Positions 25,820 through 36,669 of a stretch of DNA of 64,000 nt are shown here, piece by piece (the stretch's first letter is position 1; each line of letters begins with the position of its first letter). The translations under genes were made by a program, and so were the position numbers. Source of the stretch: Mangrovimicrobium sp048323675. GTDB lineage: Bacteria; Pseudomonadota; Gammaproteobacteria; Pseudomonadales; Halieaceae. The notes under the pieces were generated by a model that saw nothing but the letters and a program-made list of their open reading frames with translations, was not told the origin of the DNA and searched no databases. Location: contig NZ_JBLWFK010000002.1 of NCBI RefSeq assembly GCF_048323675.1, positions 124,001-188,000 on the forward strand, in the 5' to 3' direction.

Positions 25820-25868
25820 GCTCGGTGGCAGCGTGCCACAAGTATGAGATAACAGCTATAACCAACTG

Positions 25869-26579
25869 TTAAATAACAAATTTATGAAGCTTGAAACCAC
25901 CTGAAGTGATTTCGAGATACCAGCCGTGAGTGTCCCAGTCCCCAAGCACCCAGCGTTCGCCGGAAGTGAGCTGGTGCCACGCCGGCCGGTGTGTGTGACC
26001 GTGAATCAGGGTGCTCACACCGTGCTCGAGCATCTCCCGTTCGACCTCCGCAGGGGTGACATCCATGATGTCCTCCGCCTTGTTGGAGTTGGCCTCCTTG
26101 CTCATGGCGCGCAACTGGGCGGCCAGGGCGCGGCGTTCGGCCAGCGGGCGGGCGAGGACCTGGGCTTGCCACTGGGGGTCGCGGGCCTGGGTGCGGAAGG
26201 CCATGTACTCGGCGTCGCCGGTGCAGAGGCTGTCGCCGTGCATCAGCAGGACGGGGGTGCCGTGGATGTCGACTACCGACGGGTCGGGGAGGAGGGTGCC
26301 GGCGGCGCGGGCGCACCAGTCGTCGCCGAGGAGGAAGTCCCGGTTGCCGCGCATGAAGTAGAGGGCGGGGCCGGCTGCGCTGAAGTTGCGGAAGAGGGCG
26401 GCGACTTCGGCAGCGAGAGGGGCGTCGTCGTCATCACCGATCCAGGCTTCGAAGAGGTCGCCGAGGACGTAGAGGGTGTCGCAGGTGGTCTGGTTTTGGA
26501 GGAAGCCCGCCAGGGCCCGGGTGATGTCGGGTCTGGCGGGGTCCAGGTGCAGGTCGGAGATGAAAAGTGTGCGGGACAC
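25869..26579 (-). CDS. lpxH: UDP-2,3-diacylglucosamine pyrophosphatase
   Basis: A 236-residue calcineurin-like phosphoesterase cleaving UDP-2,3-diacylglucosamine to lipid X in lipid A synthesis, at the cytoplasmic face of the inner membrane. Metal motifs in order: DLHLD (residues 9-13), GDLFEAWIGDD, GNRDFLLG, HGDSL and HGHTHRP. The start is GTG at 26579, directly after the ppiB stop codon. The ppiB-lpxH order is common in gammaproteobacteria. Confidence 0.95.
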   Translation of the reverse strand: MSRTLFISDLHLDPARPDITRALAGFLQNQTTCDTLYVLGDLFEAWIGDDDDAPLAAEVAALFRNFSAAGPALYFMRGNRDFLLGDDWCARAAGTLLPDPSVVDIHGTPVLLMHGDSLCTGDAEYMAFRTQARDPQWQAQVLARPLAERRALAAQLRAMSKEANSNKAEDIMDVTPAEVEREMLEHGVSTLIHGHTHRPAWHQLTSGERWVLGDWDTHGWYLEITSGGFKLHKFVI

Positions 26580-27077
26580 TTACTCTTCGTCGACGGTGAC
26601 CGATTCGATGATGACCGGGTCCGCGGGCACGTCCTGGTGGCCGCCCTTGGAGGTGGTGGGCACAGTGCGGATCTTGTCCAGCACTTCGGAGCCCTCGACG
26701 ACGCGACCGAATACCGCGTAGCCCCAACCCTGGGCGTTTTTGCCGGTGTGGTTGAGGAAGTCGTTGTCCTTCACGTTGATGAAGAACTGCGCGGTGGCCG
26801 AGTGCGGGTCCATGGTGCGGGCCATGGCGATGGTGCCGAAATCGTTCTTCAGGCCGTTGTCCGCTTCGTTCTCGATCGGTGCCTTGGTGCTTTTCTGGCT
26901 CATGTCGGTGTCGAAGCCACCGCCCTGGATCATGAAGTTGTTGATGACCCGGTGGAAAATGGTACCGTCGTAAAAGCCGCTGCGCGCGTATTCGAGGAAG
27001 TTGGCGACAGTTTTCGGCGCTTTTTCGGCGTCCAGCTCCAATTTGATTTCGCCAAACGTCGTGCGAATGGTGATCAT
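26580..27077 (-). CDS. ppiB: Cyclophilin-type peptidyl-prolyl cis-trans isomerase
   Basis: A 165-residue cytoplasmic cyclophilin beginning MITIRTTFGEIKLELD. Catalytic-site residues are in FHRVINNFMIQGGGF and SATAQFFINVKDNDFLNH, with WGYAVFGRVVEG further on. ATG 27077 is chosen because an AGGGATG site precedes it and no signal peptide or extension is expected for PpiB; the longer frame is rejected. It sits directly upstream of lpxH with no gap and is divergent from glnS. Confidence 0.95.
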   Translation of the reverse strand: MITIRTTFGEIKLELDAEKAPKTVANFLEYARSGFYDGTIFHRVINNFMIQGGGFDTDMSQKSTKAPIENEADNGLKNDFGTIAMARTMDPHSATAQFFINVKDNDFLNHTGKNAQGWGYAVFGRVVEGSEVLDKIRTVPTTSKGGHQDVPADPVIIESVTVDEE

Positions 27078-27190
27078 AGATTCATCCCTGTGGGTTAATT
27101 CTTGCGGGCCGCACATCATACGGACTTTTGTCCGGCAGGAAAACCGCGGATGCGGCCCGCGGCGGGAAATAAATGGCGGTAGCAATTCGC

Positions 27191-27219
27191 TTAAAGCGCG
27201 GGCGGCAAGGGGCTATAAT
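27191..27219 (+). promoter_or_regulatory. Probable glnS promoter
   Basis: A perfect -10 box TATAAT (27214-27219) has a poor TTAAAG at the -35 position, 17 bp upstream. It lies 35 bp before the glnS ATG. A small CGCTTAAAGCG palindrome overlaps the -35. Confidence 0.6.
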
Positions 27220-27254
27220 ACGCGCCTTTTTGGGTCCAGGATTTTTCGATTTTC

Positions 27255-28919
<1,665 letters not shown>

Positions 28920-28923
28920 CGTC

Positions 28924-30315
28924 ATGGCTAACAGCACCAGCCTGAAGATCTACGACACCATGCGCGGGGAGAAAGTCCCCTTCGAGCCGCTGGTGCCCGG
29001 CGAAGTGACCATGTACGTTTGCGGCCCGACGGTCTACAACCTCGCCCACATCGGCAACGCCCGCCCGGTGGTGGTCTTCGATACCCTCTACCGCCTGCTG
29101 GAAACCCATTACGACAAGGTGACCTACGCCCGCAATATCACCGACGTGGACGACAAGATCATCGCCGCGGCGCGCGAGGGCAACCGCAGCATCGAATCGG
29201 TCACCGACGAGTTCACCGCCAAGTACCGCGAGGACATGGCCGAGCTCAACGCGCTGCCGCCGACGCTGGAACCCCATGCGACGAAAAACATCGATGCGAT
29301 GATCGAGCTCACCCGCACCCTGGTGGAGAAGGGCCACGCCTACGAATCCCAGGGCCACGTGCTGTTCTCGGTCGAATCGATGGAAGACTACGGCAAGCTG
29401 TCCAAGCGCTCGCTGGACGACATGCTGGCCGGCGCGCGGGTGGAAGTGGCCGACTACAAGCGCCACCCCGGCGATTTCGTGCTGTGGAAACCGGCGAAAG
29501 AAGGCGAGCCCGGCTGGGACAGCCCCTGGGGCACCGGTCGCCCGGGCTGGCACCTGGAGTGCTCGGCGATGATCCGCGCCCACCTCGGCAAGACCATCGA
29601 CATCCACGGCGGCGGTCGCGACCTGATCTTCCCCCACCACGAGAACGAGATCGCCCAGAGCCGTTGCGCCCATGGCGAGGACGAGTTCGTGCGCTACTGG
29701 ATGCACAATGCCTACCTGGACATCGACGGCGAGAAGATGTCCAAGTCCCTCGGCAACTTCCGCACCGTGCGCGAACTGCTCGGCAAGTATCGCGGTGAAG
29801 TGCTGCGTTTTGCGCTGCTCTCCGCCCACTACCGCTCGCCGCTGAACTTCTCCGCGGAACTGCTGGAGCAGGCCGAGACCACCCTCAACGGCCTCTACAA
29901 CACACTGCGGGAAGTGGACGACATCCCCCTGGACGTGGACGTATCGCTGGTGGACGAACCTTTCTACGCCGCGCTCAACGACGACCTCAACACGCCGATT
30001 GCCATTGCCGAGATTCACGCCATCGCCCGCGAGTTGAACAAGGCCGACGCGGCAGACAAGCCCCGCCACAAGGCGCGCCTGCTGGCGGCGGGGAGCATGC
30101 TGGGCATTCTCGAGCACCACGCGGAAGAGTGGCTGCAGGGCGCCGCTTCAGATGAAGGTATCAGCGCCGAGGAAGTCGAGGCCCTGATCGTCGAGCGCGC
30201 CGAGTCCAAGCAGGCGAAGAACTTCGCCCGCGCCGACGAGATTCGCGACGAACTGCTGGCCGCCGGCGTGGTACTGGAGGACTCCCGCGAGGGGACCAAG
30301 TGGCGGCGCGCCTGA
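28924..30315 (+). CDS. cysS: Cysteinyl-tRNA synthetase
   Basis: A 463-residue class I synthetase with the N-terminal zinc Cys in YVCGPTVYNLAHIGNARP (HIGH variant), CSAMI and HHENEIAQS zinc ligands and the GEKMSKSLGNF KMSKS loop. It is co-transcribed with glnS and terminated by the hairpin 30 bp downstream. Confidence 0.98.
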   Translation: MANSTSLKIYDTMRGEKVPFEPLVPGEVTMYVCGPTVYNLAHIGNARPVVVFDTLYRLLETHYDKVTYARNITDVDDKIIAAAREGNRSIESVTDEFTAKYREDMAELNALPPTLEPHATKNIDAMIELTRTLVEKGHAYESQGHVLFSVESMEDYGKLSKRSLDDMLAGARVEVADYKRHPGDFVLWKPAKEGEPGWDSPWGTGRPGWHLECSAMIRAHLGKTIDIHGGGRDLIFPHHENEIAQSRCAHGEDEFVRYWMHNAYLDIDGEKMSKSLGNFRTVRELLGKYRGEVLRFALLSAHYRSPLNFSAELLEQAETTLNGLYNTLREVDDIPLDVDVSLVDEPFYAALNDDLNTPIAIAEIHAIARELNKADAADKPRHKARLLAAGSMLGILEHHAEEWLQGAASDEGISAEEVEALIVERAESKQAKNFARADEIRDELLAAGVVLEDSREGTKWRRA

Positions 30316-30344
30316 GGCGCTGATCACCGTCCGCTTTCCGGTGT

Positions 30345-30375
30345 CTGCGCCGGTACATGACCCGGCGCAGTTTTT
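30345..30375 (+). terminator. Rho-independent terminator of glnS-cysS
   Basis: CTGCGCCGG pairs with CCGGCGCAG around an 8-nt loop and is followed directly by TTTTT. Confidence 0.9.
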
Positions 30376-30477
30376 AATGATTTCAGCCGTTTTTACCCTT
30401 TCCCCGTCGCGAGAACCCGCGTTGAGCTGGTAGTCTTTACAGATACAAAAAGCGGTTTTCTTCCAAGGGGTAATTCA

Positions 30478-31821
30478 ATGCGATCAATCACTCAATGGCG
30501 CCTCGCGCTGTTGCCGGCCCTGTTTTTCTGCGGATCGGCGCTGGCGGCCACTTTCACGGTGACCAACACCAATGACTCGGGTGCCGGCTCGCTGCGCCAG
30601 GCGTTCCTGGACGCGAGCAACAGCGACGTTATTGATTTTAACGCCGGCTTGAGCGGCTCCGTGATTACGCTCAACAGCGCCATCAGTATCGATAACCTGA
30701 CCGTGACGATCAACGGCCTCGGCAGGGACAACCTGGCTATCCAAACCAGTGGCGCGTTCCGCCTGTTCGAGATCGACAGCAACGCCGACGTGATCTTCCG
30801 CGACATTGCGCTGCAAAACAGCGGCTCGCCGACCCTCGCCGGGGCGGTGATCGTCGAAGGTAACAGTATCCTGGAGCTCCATTCGGTACGTGTGGCCAAC
30901 AACGTGGGCGAGGGCGGTGGCGCCATTCGCATCGCGGGCGGATCCAACCTGACCGTCATGGATTCCATTTTTGAATCCAACAGCGCCGGCAGCGTCGGCG
31001 GTGCGATTGCCGTTGATGGCAACGGGACCGAGGAGCTGAACGTGGTCCGCAGCGAGTTCCGCGGCAACACGGCAACACCGCCGGCCCCGGCGGGACGCGG
31101 TGGGGCGATTTCCATTTTCCACGGGACCTACCTGATCTACGACAGCCTGTTCAGCGGCAACGAGGCGACCCGTTCCGGTTCTGCCCTTACCCTCAACACG
31201 GCTGCGACGGGGGAGATCTACAACAGCACCTTCGCGGGTAACTTCTCCGGCACCGGCGGCGCGATCAACGTCAACGGCACGCTGACCATGGGCAACACCA
31301 TCGTCGCGCTGAACGCCGCCAACGACCCCAACCGGGATATCGATATGGGCGGCTCCGGGGTGCTCAACTCAGCGGGTGGCAACCTGGTCGGTGACAATAC
31401 CGGCGCCGATGCGGTGTTTCCCGCGGGAGAACCCAATGGCAGTGGTGACTTTGCCGGCACCGCCGCCAGTCTGCTCGATCCCCTGTTCGTGAGCGCGGCA
31501 TCGGCTGCGCTGGGCAGCCCCAGCACCGGCGGTGATTTCCAGCTGACCGCGGCCTCCCCGGCGATCAATGTCGGCCTCAACGCCAACGCGCCAACCGGCA
31601 CCGACCTGGCGGGCAACGCGCGCATCCAGTTCGGCACTGTGGATATCGGCGCCTATGAATCGCCCTTTGATACCCCGCTGCCGCCTGCGGCGCCCGCGGC
31701 GCCGGGCAGTGGCGTTTCCGCCGAGTCCATTCCCACACTGCCGCTGGCGGGGCTGGGACTGCTGGGCGCGGCACTGGCCCTGCTGGCGCGTCGCCGGCTG
31801 CGGGCGAACCGCTCCGCCTAG
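30478..31821 (+). CDS. Secreted choice-of-anchor-Q protein with IPTL-type C-terminal sorting signal
   Basis: A 447-residue exported protein. The signal peptide ends GSALAA near residue 23. The body starts with the TFTVTNTNDSGAGSLRQAF pattern and forms a right-handed parallel beta-helix of short repeats, ending in the choice-of-anchor-Q signature (SPAINVG..., TDLAGNARIQFGTVDIGAYE). The C-terminus is ESIPTLPLAGLGLLGAA followed by LALLARRRLRANRSA: an IPTL motif, a hydrophobic helix and a basic tail, as in IPTL-CTERM proteins sorted by exosortase H. AAGGGG lies upstream of the ATG. It is likely surface-attached; the ligand is unknown. No exosortase gene is in the window. Confidence 0.85.
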   Translation: MRSITQWRLALLPALFFCGSALAATFTVTNTNDSGAGSLRQAFLDASNSDVIDFNAGLSGSVITLNSAISIDNLTVTINGLGRDNLAIQTSGAFRLFEIDSNADVIFRDIALQNSGSPTLAGAVIVEGNSILELHSVRVANNVGEGGGAIRIAGGSNLTVMDSIFESNSAGSVGGAIAVDGNGTEELNVVRSEFRGNTATPPAPAGRGGAISIFHGTYLIYDSLFSGNEATRSGSALTLNTAATGEIYNSTFAGNFSGTGGAINVNGTLTMGNTIVALNAANDPNRDIDMGGSGVLNSAGGNLVGDNTGADAVFPAGEPNGSGDFAGTAASLLDPLFVSAASAALGSPSTGGDFQLTAASPAINVGLNANAPTGTDLAGNARIQFGTVDIGAYESPFDTPLPPAAPAAPGSGVSAESIPTLPLAGLGLLGAALALLARRRLRANRSA

Positions 31822-31828
31822 TCTGCTC

Positions 31829-31870
31829 CCCTGGCGCGGCGGCGGCCGCCTTCGCGCCAGGGCTCTTTTC
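31829..31870 (+). terminator. Terminator after the IPTL-type gene
   Basis: CCCTGGCGCG (31829-31838) pairs with CGCGCCAGGG (31853-31862), followed by CTCTTTTC. The T-run is short, so strength is moderate. Confidence 0.7.
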
Positions 31871-32008
31871 TCCCCGCCTGCACCAGGCACAAGGCCTGCG
31901 CACGGTGCACGCGCAGGGCAATCCTCATTTTGGGCACTGACCCCTCCGGCCGCTGTAGGTTAAGATTCACCGCATTCCGCAAGTGCGGCTGGACGCTATA
32001 GGACAGGT

Positions 32009-33796
32009 ATGTGGGCGTTGGTCTCTGAACTGGCAGGTGGTCTCGGCCTGCTGCTGATCGGCATGTCACTGATGACCGATGGCCTGAAACTGGCCGCCGG
32101 CTCGGCCCTGCGCGACCTCCTCGCCACCTGGACCAGTAGCCGCCTGCGCGGCCTGGCCGCGGGCTTCCTGATTACCGCCGTGGTGCAGTCCTCCAGTGCG
32201 GTGACGGTTGCCACTATCGGCTTCGCCAATGCCGGCATGCTCAGTCTCGAGCGCGCCATCTGGGTCATCTTCGGCAGCAACGTCGGTACTACCATGACCG
32301 CGTGGATCGTGGCGGTGGTCGGTTTCAAGCTGGATATACAGGCCTACGCGCTGCCCCTGGTCGGCATCGGCGCGCTGCTGAAACTGACCGGCGCCCGCAG
32401 CCGGCGCGGTTCCTACGGCCTGGCGCTGGTGGGTTTCGGCCTGCTGTTCCTCGGTATCGGGGTGCTCAAGGCAGCCTTCGACGGGCTCGGTTCGGATTAC
32501 AGCCTGCCAAGTTTCGAGCGCCTCAACCTGGTCGCCATCCTCGCCTACGTGGCTATCGGCTTCGTGCTCACGGCGCTGATGCAGTCCTCCAGCGCGGCGA
32601 TGGTGGTGGCCCTGAGCGCGGCCCAGAGCGGCCTGGTCGAACTGAATGCGGCGGCGGCGGTGGTGATCGGCGCCAACCTCGGCACCACCTCCACCGCGCT
32701 GCTGACGATCTTCGGCGCCACGCCCAACGCGCGGCGGGTCGCGGTGGCCCACCTGGCCTTCAACCTGCTGACCGCGCTGGTCGCGATACTGGTGCTGGGG
32801 CCGATGCTCTGGCTGGTGGCGTGGATGCAGTCGGTACTGGAGCTCAGCGCGGCGCCGGCGATGACCCTGGCGCTGTTCCATACGGTGTTCAATATCCTCG
32901 GTGTGCTGTTGATGTGGCCGCTGTCGGGACGGCTGGTGGCGATCCTGTCGCAGATGTTCCATGTGCCGGAGCGCGAGGCCGCGCGGCCGCAGTACCTCGA
33001 CCGCGCCTCCCTCAGCGTGCCTTATACCGCGGTGGGCAGTATGACCCTGGAAGTGCAGCGGGTGGCGCAGATGTCGATCGCCACCCTGCAGCAGTCGCTG
33101 CAGCCCGGGGAGATCCACCCCTGGCGCGAGGGGCGCGACGATATCCGCGCGCTGGCCGGCGCGGTCACCGAATTTGCCACCAGCCTCAACCGGGAGCCGT
33201 TGACACCCTTGCTGGCGGAGTCCGTGACCGGGCTGATGGAATCGCTGCACCAGTACCTGCTGGTGGCCAACCTCAACGAGGAAATCGAGCAACTGGAATC
33301 CGAGGGGGAACTGTGGCAGAAGCCCTTTCCCGCGATGGCGGCCTTCCGCGGCGACGTCGAGGAGTTCCTGGCCGGGTGGAGCAAGCGCCTGACGGCCGAC
33401 GAAGGGGAAAATCCGGCCTATCCGCTTGTGGAGCAGAGTTACCGTACGCTGAAAATGGACCTCCTGCGGCAGGCCGGCACCGGCGCCCTCGACGTGCACG
33501 CGCTGGAAATCTACCTGCAGTACATGAACGAGGTGAAACGCGCCTGCCGGCAACTGGGCAAGGCGAATACCCGGCTGCTGGAGATCCGCGCCGCGCTGGC
33601 GCAGCCGGCCCAGAGCGCCATCGAGGCGGAAGCTGCCGGGGAGCAGGTCAATGGCGATGAGCCGGCAAGCGGCGAGACTGCGGCTGACGCCGGTGATCCG
33701 GTCGATGCCAGCGCCGAGGGTGGTGAGGAAGGTGCGGAAGCCGCACAAGTGGTTGAGGGGATGTCCGGAAACGGCGAGACCCCCAGGCCGCTGTAG
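32009..33796 (+). CDS. Na/Pi-cotransporter II family protein with PhoU-like C-terminus
   Basis: A 595-residue membrane protein. The two inverted transport repeats each carry the QSSSA motif (VVQSSSAVTVATIGF and ALMQSSSAAMVVALS), with NVGTT and NLGTTSTA partners. The C-terminal about 230 residues are helical and PhoU-like, ending in an Ala/Glu/Gly-rich low-complexity tail (from about residue 545). It should import phosphate with sodium. No strong ribosome-binding site is seen (CTATAGGACAGGT precedes the ATG). It converges on the MFS gene. Confidence 0.92.
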   Translation: MWALVSELAGGLGLLLIGMSLMTDGLKLAAGSALRDLLATWTSSRLRGLAAGFLITAVVQSSSAVTVATIGFANAGMLSLERAIWVIFGSNVGTTMTAWIVAVVGFKLDIQAYALPLVGIGALLKLTGARSRRGSYGLALVGFGLLFLGIGVLKAAFDGLGSDYSLPSFERLNLVAILAYVAIGFVLTALMQSSSAAMVVALSAAQSGLVELNAAAAVVIGANLGTTSTALLTIFGATPNARRVAVAHLAFNLLTALVAILVLGPMLWLVAWMQSVLELSAAPAMTLALFHTVFNILGVLLMWPLSGRLVAILSQMFHVPEREAARPQYLDRASLSVPYTAVGSMTLEVQRVAQMSIATLQQSLQPGEIHPWREGRDDIRALAGAVTEFATSLNREPLTPLLAESVTGLMESLHQYLLVANLNEEIEQLESEGELWQKPFPAMAAFRGDVEEFLAGWSKRLTADEGENPAYPLVEQSYRTLKMDLLRQAGTGALDVHALEIYLQYMNEVKRACRQLGKANTRLLEIRAALAQPAQSAIEAEAAGEQVNGDEPASGETAADAGDPVDASAEGGEEGAEAAQVVEGMSGNGETPRPL

Positions 33797-33818
33797 CAGG
33801 TCGCGGCCGGGGCGACGC

Positions 33819-35183
33819 CTACGCGGATACTTTCAGCACCTTGCAGATTCCCGCGAAGGCCACCAGCGCCGCCGCCACGAATAGCGGGGTACCCGAATCA
33901 CCCAATCCCAGCGCCAGCATCCCGGCGGTGAGCGTTGCGCCGAGGGCCTGGCCGAGCATCCGCACCGTGGTGACCATGCTGCCGGTGGAGGCGGCCAGGC
34001 GTTTGGGGGCAGCGCCGATAATCAGCCGCGCATTGGGGGAAAAGAACATACCGAAACCCGCCCCGCACAGCCACATGCGCCAGGCGATGTCGCTGCGGCC
34101 ACTGGTCTCGGGCAGGGTCGCCAGCAGGACCAGGCCGATGGTGCTGACGAGCATGCCGGCGACGCACAGGCGGGTGACGGGGATGTGGTCCGAGAGGTAG
34201 CCGGAGACCGGCGCCACCATCACGCTGGCCAGGGCGTAGGAGGCCATCATGCCGCCGACCGAGGCGGGGGAAAAACCGAGGTTCTGCTGCAGCATGAAGG
34301 GCACGAACACCAGGATGATCATCGAGCCGATCACCGCGCTGAAGTTGGCCAGCAGCGCCACCGCCAGTTTGGGAATGGCAAGCAGTTCCACCGGCAGGAT
34401 CGGCCGCTCCACCCGGCGCTCATAACTCACGAAGACCCAGGCCACCAGCCCGCCGAGCAGCAGGGTGGCCGCTGGAATCCACACACCCATCCCGTGGGTG
34501 GTCAGCTGCAGGCCGATCACCACCAGGCCGAAAGTGGCGGCGCACAGGGCGGCGCCGCGGCCGTCGAAGGGCTGCGAGTGGGGTTCCGGGTCGGGCAGGG
34601 CGCGGCTGAATGCCAGGGACAGGATGGAGAAGGGCACCGCCGCGGCAAACACCCAGTGCCAGCTCAGGGTGGACAGCACCAGGCCGCCGACCACCGGTGC
34701 CAGCGCCGTTCCCCCGGCGTTGGCGATGGTATTGATGGCCATGCCCTTGCCGAGGTGTTCCAGCGGGTAGATCGCCCGCAGCAGGCCAAAGGCGACGCTC
34801 AGCGACGCCGCGGTGCCCACTGCCTGCAGCGAGCGGGCCAGGAGCAGGCTCTCGAGGCTGTCCGCGTGAAAGCAGAAGAACGCGGCGATACTGTGCAGCA
34901 CCAGCCCGCCGCTGTAGAGCCGGCGCAGGCCGATGCGCTCGCCGAAGGCGGCCATCGGCATCAGCGCCATGGCGAGGATCAACTGGTAGATGGTGACCAC
35001 GAGGACCGCGTCCGAACTGTCCACCTGCAGTTCCGCGGAGAGCGAGGGCAGCACGATGTTGGCAATCGACACGTCGATCATCAGCATCATGTTGCCGGTG
35101 GAAACGGCGAGTACGGCGAACGCGCGCCGCGGGAAGGGGAGCCCCGGGTGGGACTCCGCTACGACTGGGGCCTGGTTACTCAA
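33819..35183 (-). CDS. MFS drug-resistance-type transporter (DHA2-like)
   Basis: A 454-residue major facilitator with a DHA2-like N-terminus: STGNMMLMIDVSIANIVLPSL (motif D1-like) and the conserved loop GERIGLRRLY. There are about 14 hydrophobic segments. The most upstream usable start is a TTG at 35183, without a strong ribosome-binding site, so the exact N-terminus is uncertain. It begins 18 bp after folD on the same strand and may be co-transcribed. The substrate is unknown. Confidence 0.85.
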   Translation of the reverse strand: MSNQAPVVAESHPGLPFPRRAFAVLAVSTGNMMLMIDVSIANIVLPSLSAELQVDSSDAVLVVTIYQLILAMALMPMAAFGERIGLRRLYSGGLVLHSIAAFFCFHADSLESLLLARSLQAVGTAASLSVAFGLLRAIYPLEHLGKGMAINTIANAGGTALAPVVGGLVLSTLSWHWVFAAAVPFSILSLAFSRALPDPEPHSQPFDGRGAALCAATFGLVVIGLQLTTHGMGVWIPAATLLLGGLVAWVFVSYERRVERPILPVELLAIPKLAVALLANFSAVIGSMIILVFVPFMLQQNLGFSPASVGGMMASYALASVMVAPVSGYLSDHIPVTRLCVAGMLVSTIGLVLLATLPETSGRSDIAWRMWLCGAGFGMFFSPNARLIIGAAPKRLAASTGSMVTTVRMLGQALGATLTAGMLALGLGDSGTPLFVAAALVAFAGICKVLKVSA

Positions 35184-35201
35184 ACCGCGAGGTTCGCCGG
35201 C

Positions 35202-36047
35202 CTAGCCCAGGCTTTTCTCGCCGGATTCGACGCTCTGCATGATCAGGGTATTGATGGTCATCGGGCCGACGCCGCCGGGTACCGGGGTGTAGGCGGAGGC
35301 TTTCTCGGTCAGCGCGGAAAGTTCGATATCGCCCACGCCGCCGGGGTGGTAGCCGGCGTCCACGACCACCGCGCCTTCCTTCACCCAGTCCGCGCGGATG
35401 AATTCCGGCTTGCCCACCGCGCCGACCAGGATGTCGGCCTGGGCGACCAGCGCCGGCAGGTCTTTGGTGCGGGAGTGGCAGATGGTAACGGTGGCGTTTT
35501 TCTGCAGCAGCATCATCGCCATCGGCTTGCCGAGGATCGGGCTGCGGCCGACGACCACCGCGTGCTTGCCCTCGATCTCGATGCCGTAGTGCTCGAGGAT
35601 GCGCATGATGCCCTGGGGGGTGGCGCAACCGTAGGCGTCCTCGCCCATGGCCATGCGGCCGAAACCGAGGCAGGTGACGCCGTCCACGTCCTTGCCCAGG
35701 GCGATGGCGTCGAAGCAGGCGCGCTCGTCGATCTGCGCGGGTACCGGGTGCTGCAGCAGGATGCCGTGCACGTCCGGGTTGGCGTTGAGTTCCTCAATTT
35801 TCGCCAGCAGCTCTTCCGTGGAGGTGGAGGAGGGCATTTCGACGGCGAGGGAATCCATGCCCACGCGGCGGCAGGCGTTGCCCTTCATTTTCACGTAGGT
35901 GGCTGAGGCGGGGTCGTCGCCGACCAGGATGGTGGCAAGAATCGGGGTCTTGCCGCCGGATTTTTCCTTCAGCTGCTCCACCCGGGCGAGCAGTTCCGCC
36001 TCGGTTTGTGCCGCCAGTGCCTTGCCGTCCAGTACCAGTGCTGTCAT
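35202..36047 (-). CDS. folD: Bifunctional methylenetetrahydrofolate dehydrogenase/cyclohydrolase
   Basis: A 281-residue FolD converting 5,10-methylene-THF to 10-formyl-THF. Motifs present: YVKMKGNACRRVGM with the catalytic Lys, GILLQHPVPAQID, VVVGRSPILGKPMAMML for NADP, and the closing PVPGGVGPMT. ATG 36047 is chosen because it gives the standard N-terminus MTALVLDGKALA with GGAATCC upstream; the longer frame overlaps unrelated sequence. Confidence 0.97.
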   Translation of the reverse strand: MTALVLDGKALAAQTEAELLARVEQLKEKSGGKTPILATILVGDDPASATYVKMKGNACRRVGMDSLAVEMPSSTSTEELLAKIEELNANPDVHGILLQHPVPAQIDERACFDAIALGKDVDGVTCLGFGRMAMGEDAYGCATPQGIMRILEHYGIEIEGKHAVVVGRSPILGKPMAMMLLQKNATVTICHSRTKDLPALVAQADILVGAVGKPEFIRADWVKEGAVVVDAGYHPGGVGDIELSALTEKASAYTPVPGGVGPMTINTLIMQSVESGEKSLG

Positions 36048-36192
36048 CGGGTGGATTCCTCTTGCTTGCCCGCCGTATGAAGGGCGCGTATTGTCCCACG
36101 CCAGCGCCGGAAAGTGGAGACTCCGAAGGGGTAGGGTGGTAATAACCACATTGACGCTCGCGGCGTGTGTGCGTATTATTCGCGGCCTTCGT

Positions 36193-36269
36193 CGGGGTAT
36201 AGCGCAGTCTGGTAGCGCGCCTGCTTTGGGAGCAGGATGTCGGGAGTTCGAATCTCTCTACCCCGACCA
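36193..36269 (+). tRNA. tRNA-Pro (UGG)
   Basis: A full cloverleaf of 77 nt including encoded CCA. The acceptor arm CGGGGTA pairs with TACCCCG, the anticodon arm is CCTGC-TTTGGGA-GCAGG with anticodon TGG, and the T arm contains GTTCGAATC. Confidence 0.97.
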
Positions 36270-36669
36270 CTTTCTCTTTTCCACTTCCTGTTTCAAGACT
36301 CCTGGTCCCGGAATCCGATAAGCCGAATCGGGCACACGCCATGCGTGAGCCGGGGATAGTCTTTCCTGCCTGATAAGCGCCGCGCATCCAACGCGCTTGT
36401 TACTTCGCGTGGTCTGGTTGCAACGTCAGCTTATTGGCTGGAGTAAACAGCGCTGGAGAGACGTTTTGTTTTCGCCAGTTGGGCAGTGTTCCTGGTGATC
36501 TTCCTCAAGCCCGATTCAGGACGGAATATCGTCAGGAAAATTTACAAGTTTCAGCCTTTGGCACTTTAAATTACGGCATTCGTGGTCCAATCACCGTGTG
36601 TCGCTTGACAGCGTTTCGAGTTGGTTGCAGCATCGTGACATAAATAATAACCCCAGAGGGATTCAGGTC
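36270..36669. other. 400-bp region between tRNA-Pro and the P450 fusion gene
   Basis: No gene is supported; a 69-codon frame at 36434 has no homology cue or ribosome-binding site. A TTGACA at 36605-36610 lies 60 bp before the P450 start with a poor -10 (CAGCAT) at 17 bp, a weak promoter candidate. Confidence 0.4.

Noticed and set aside
25452..25847. 131-codon frame over the repeat block after the YeeE/YedE genes
   Set aside because: It reads through the inverted repeats and has no coding features; the region is better explained as structured repeats.
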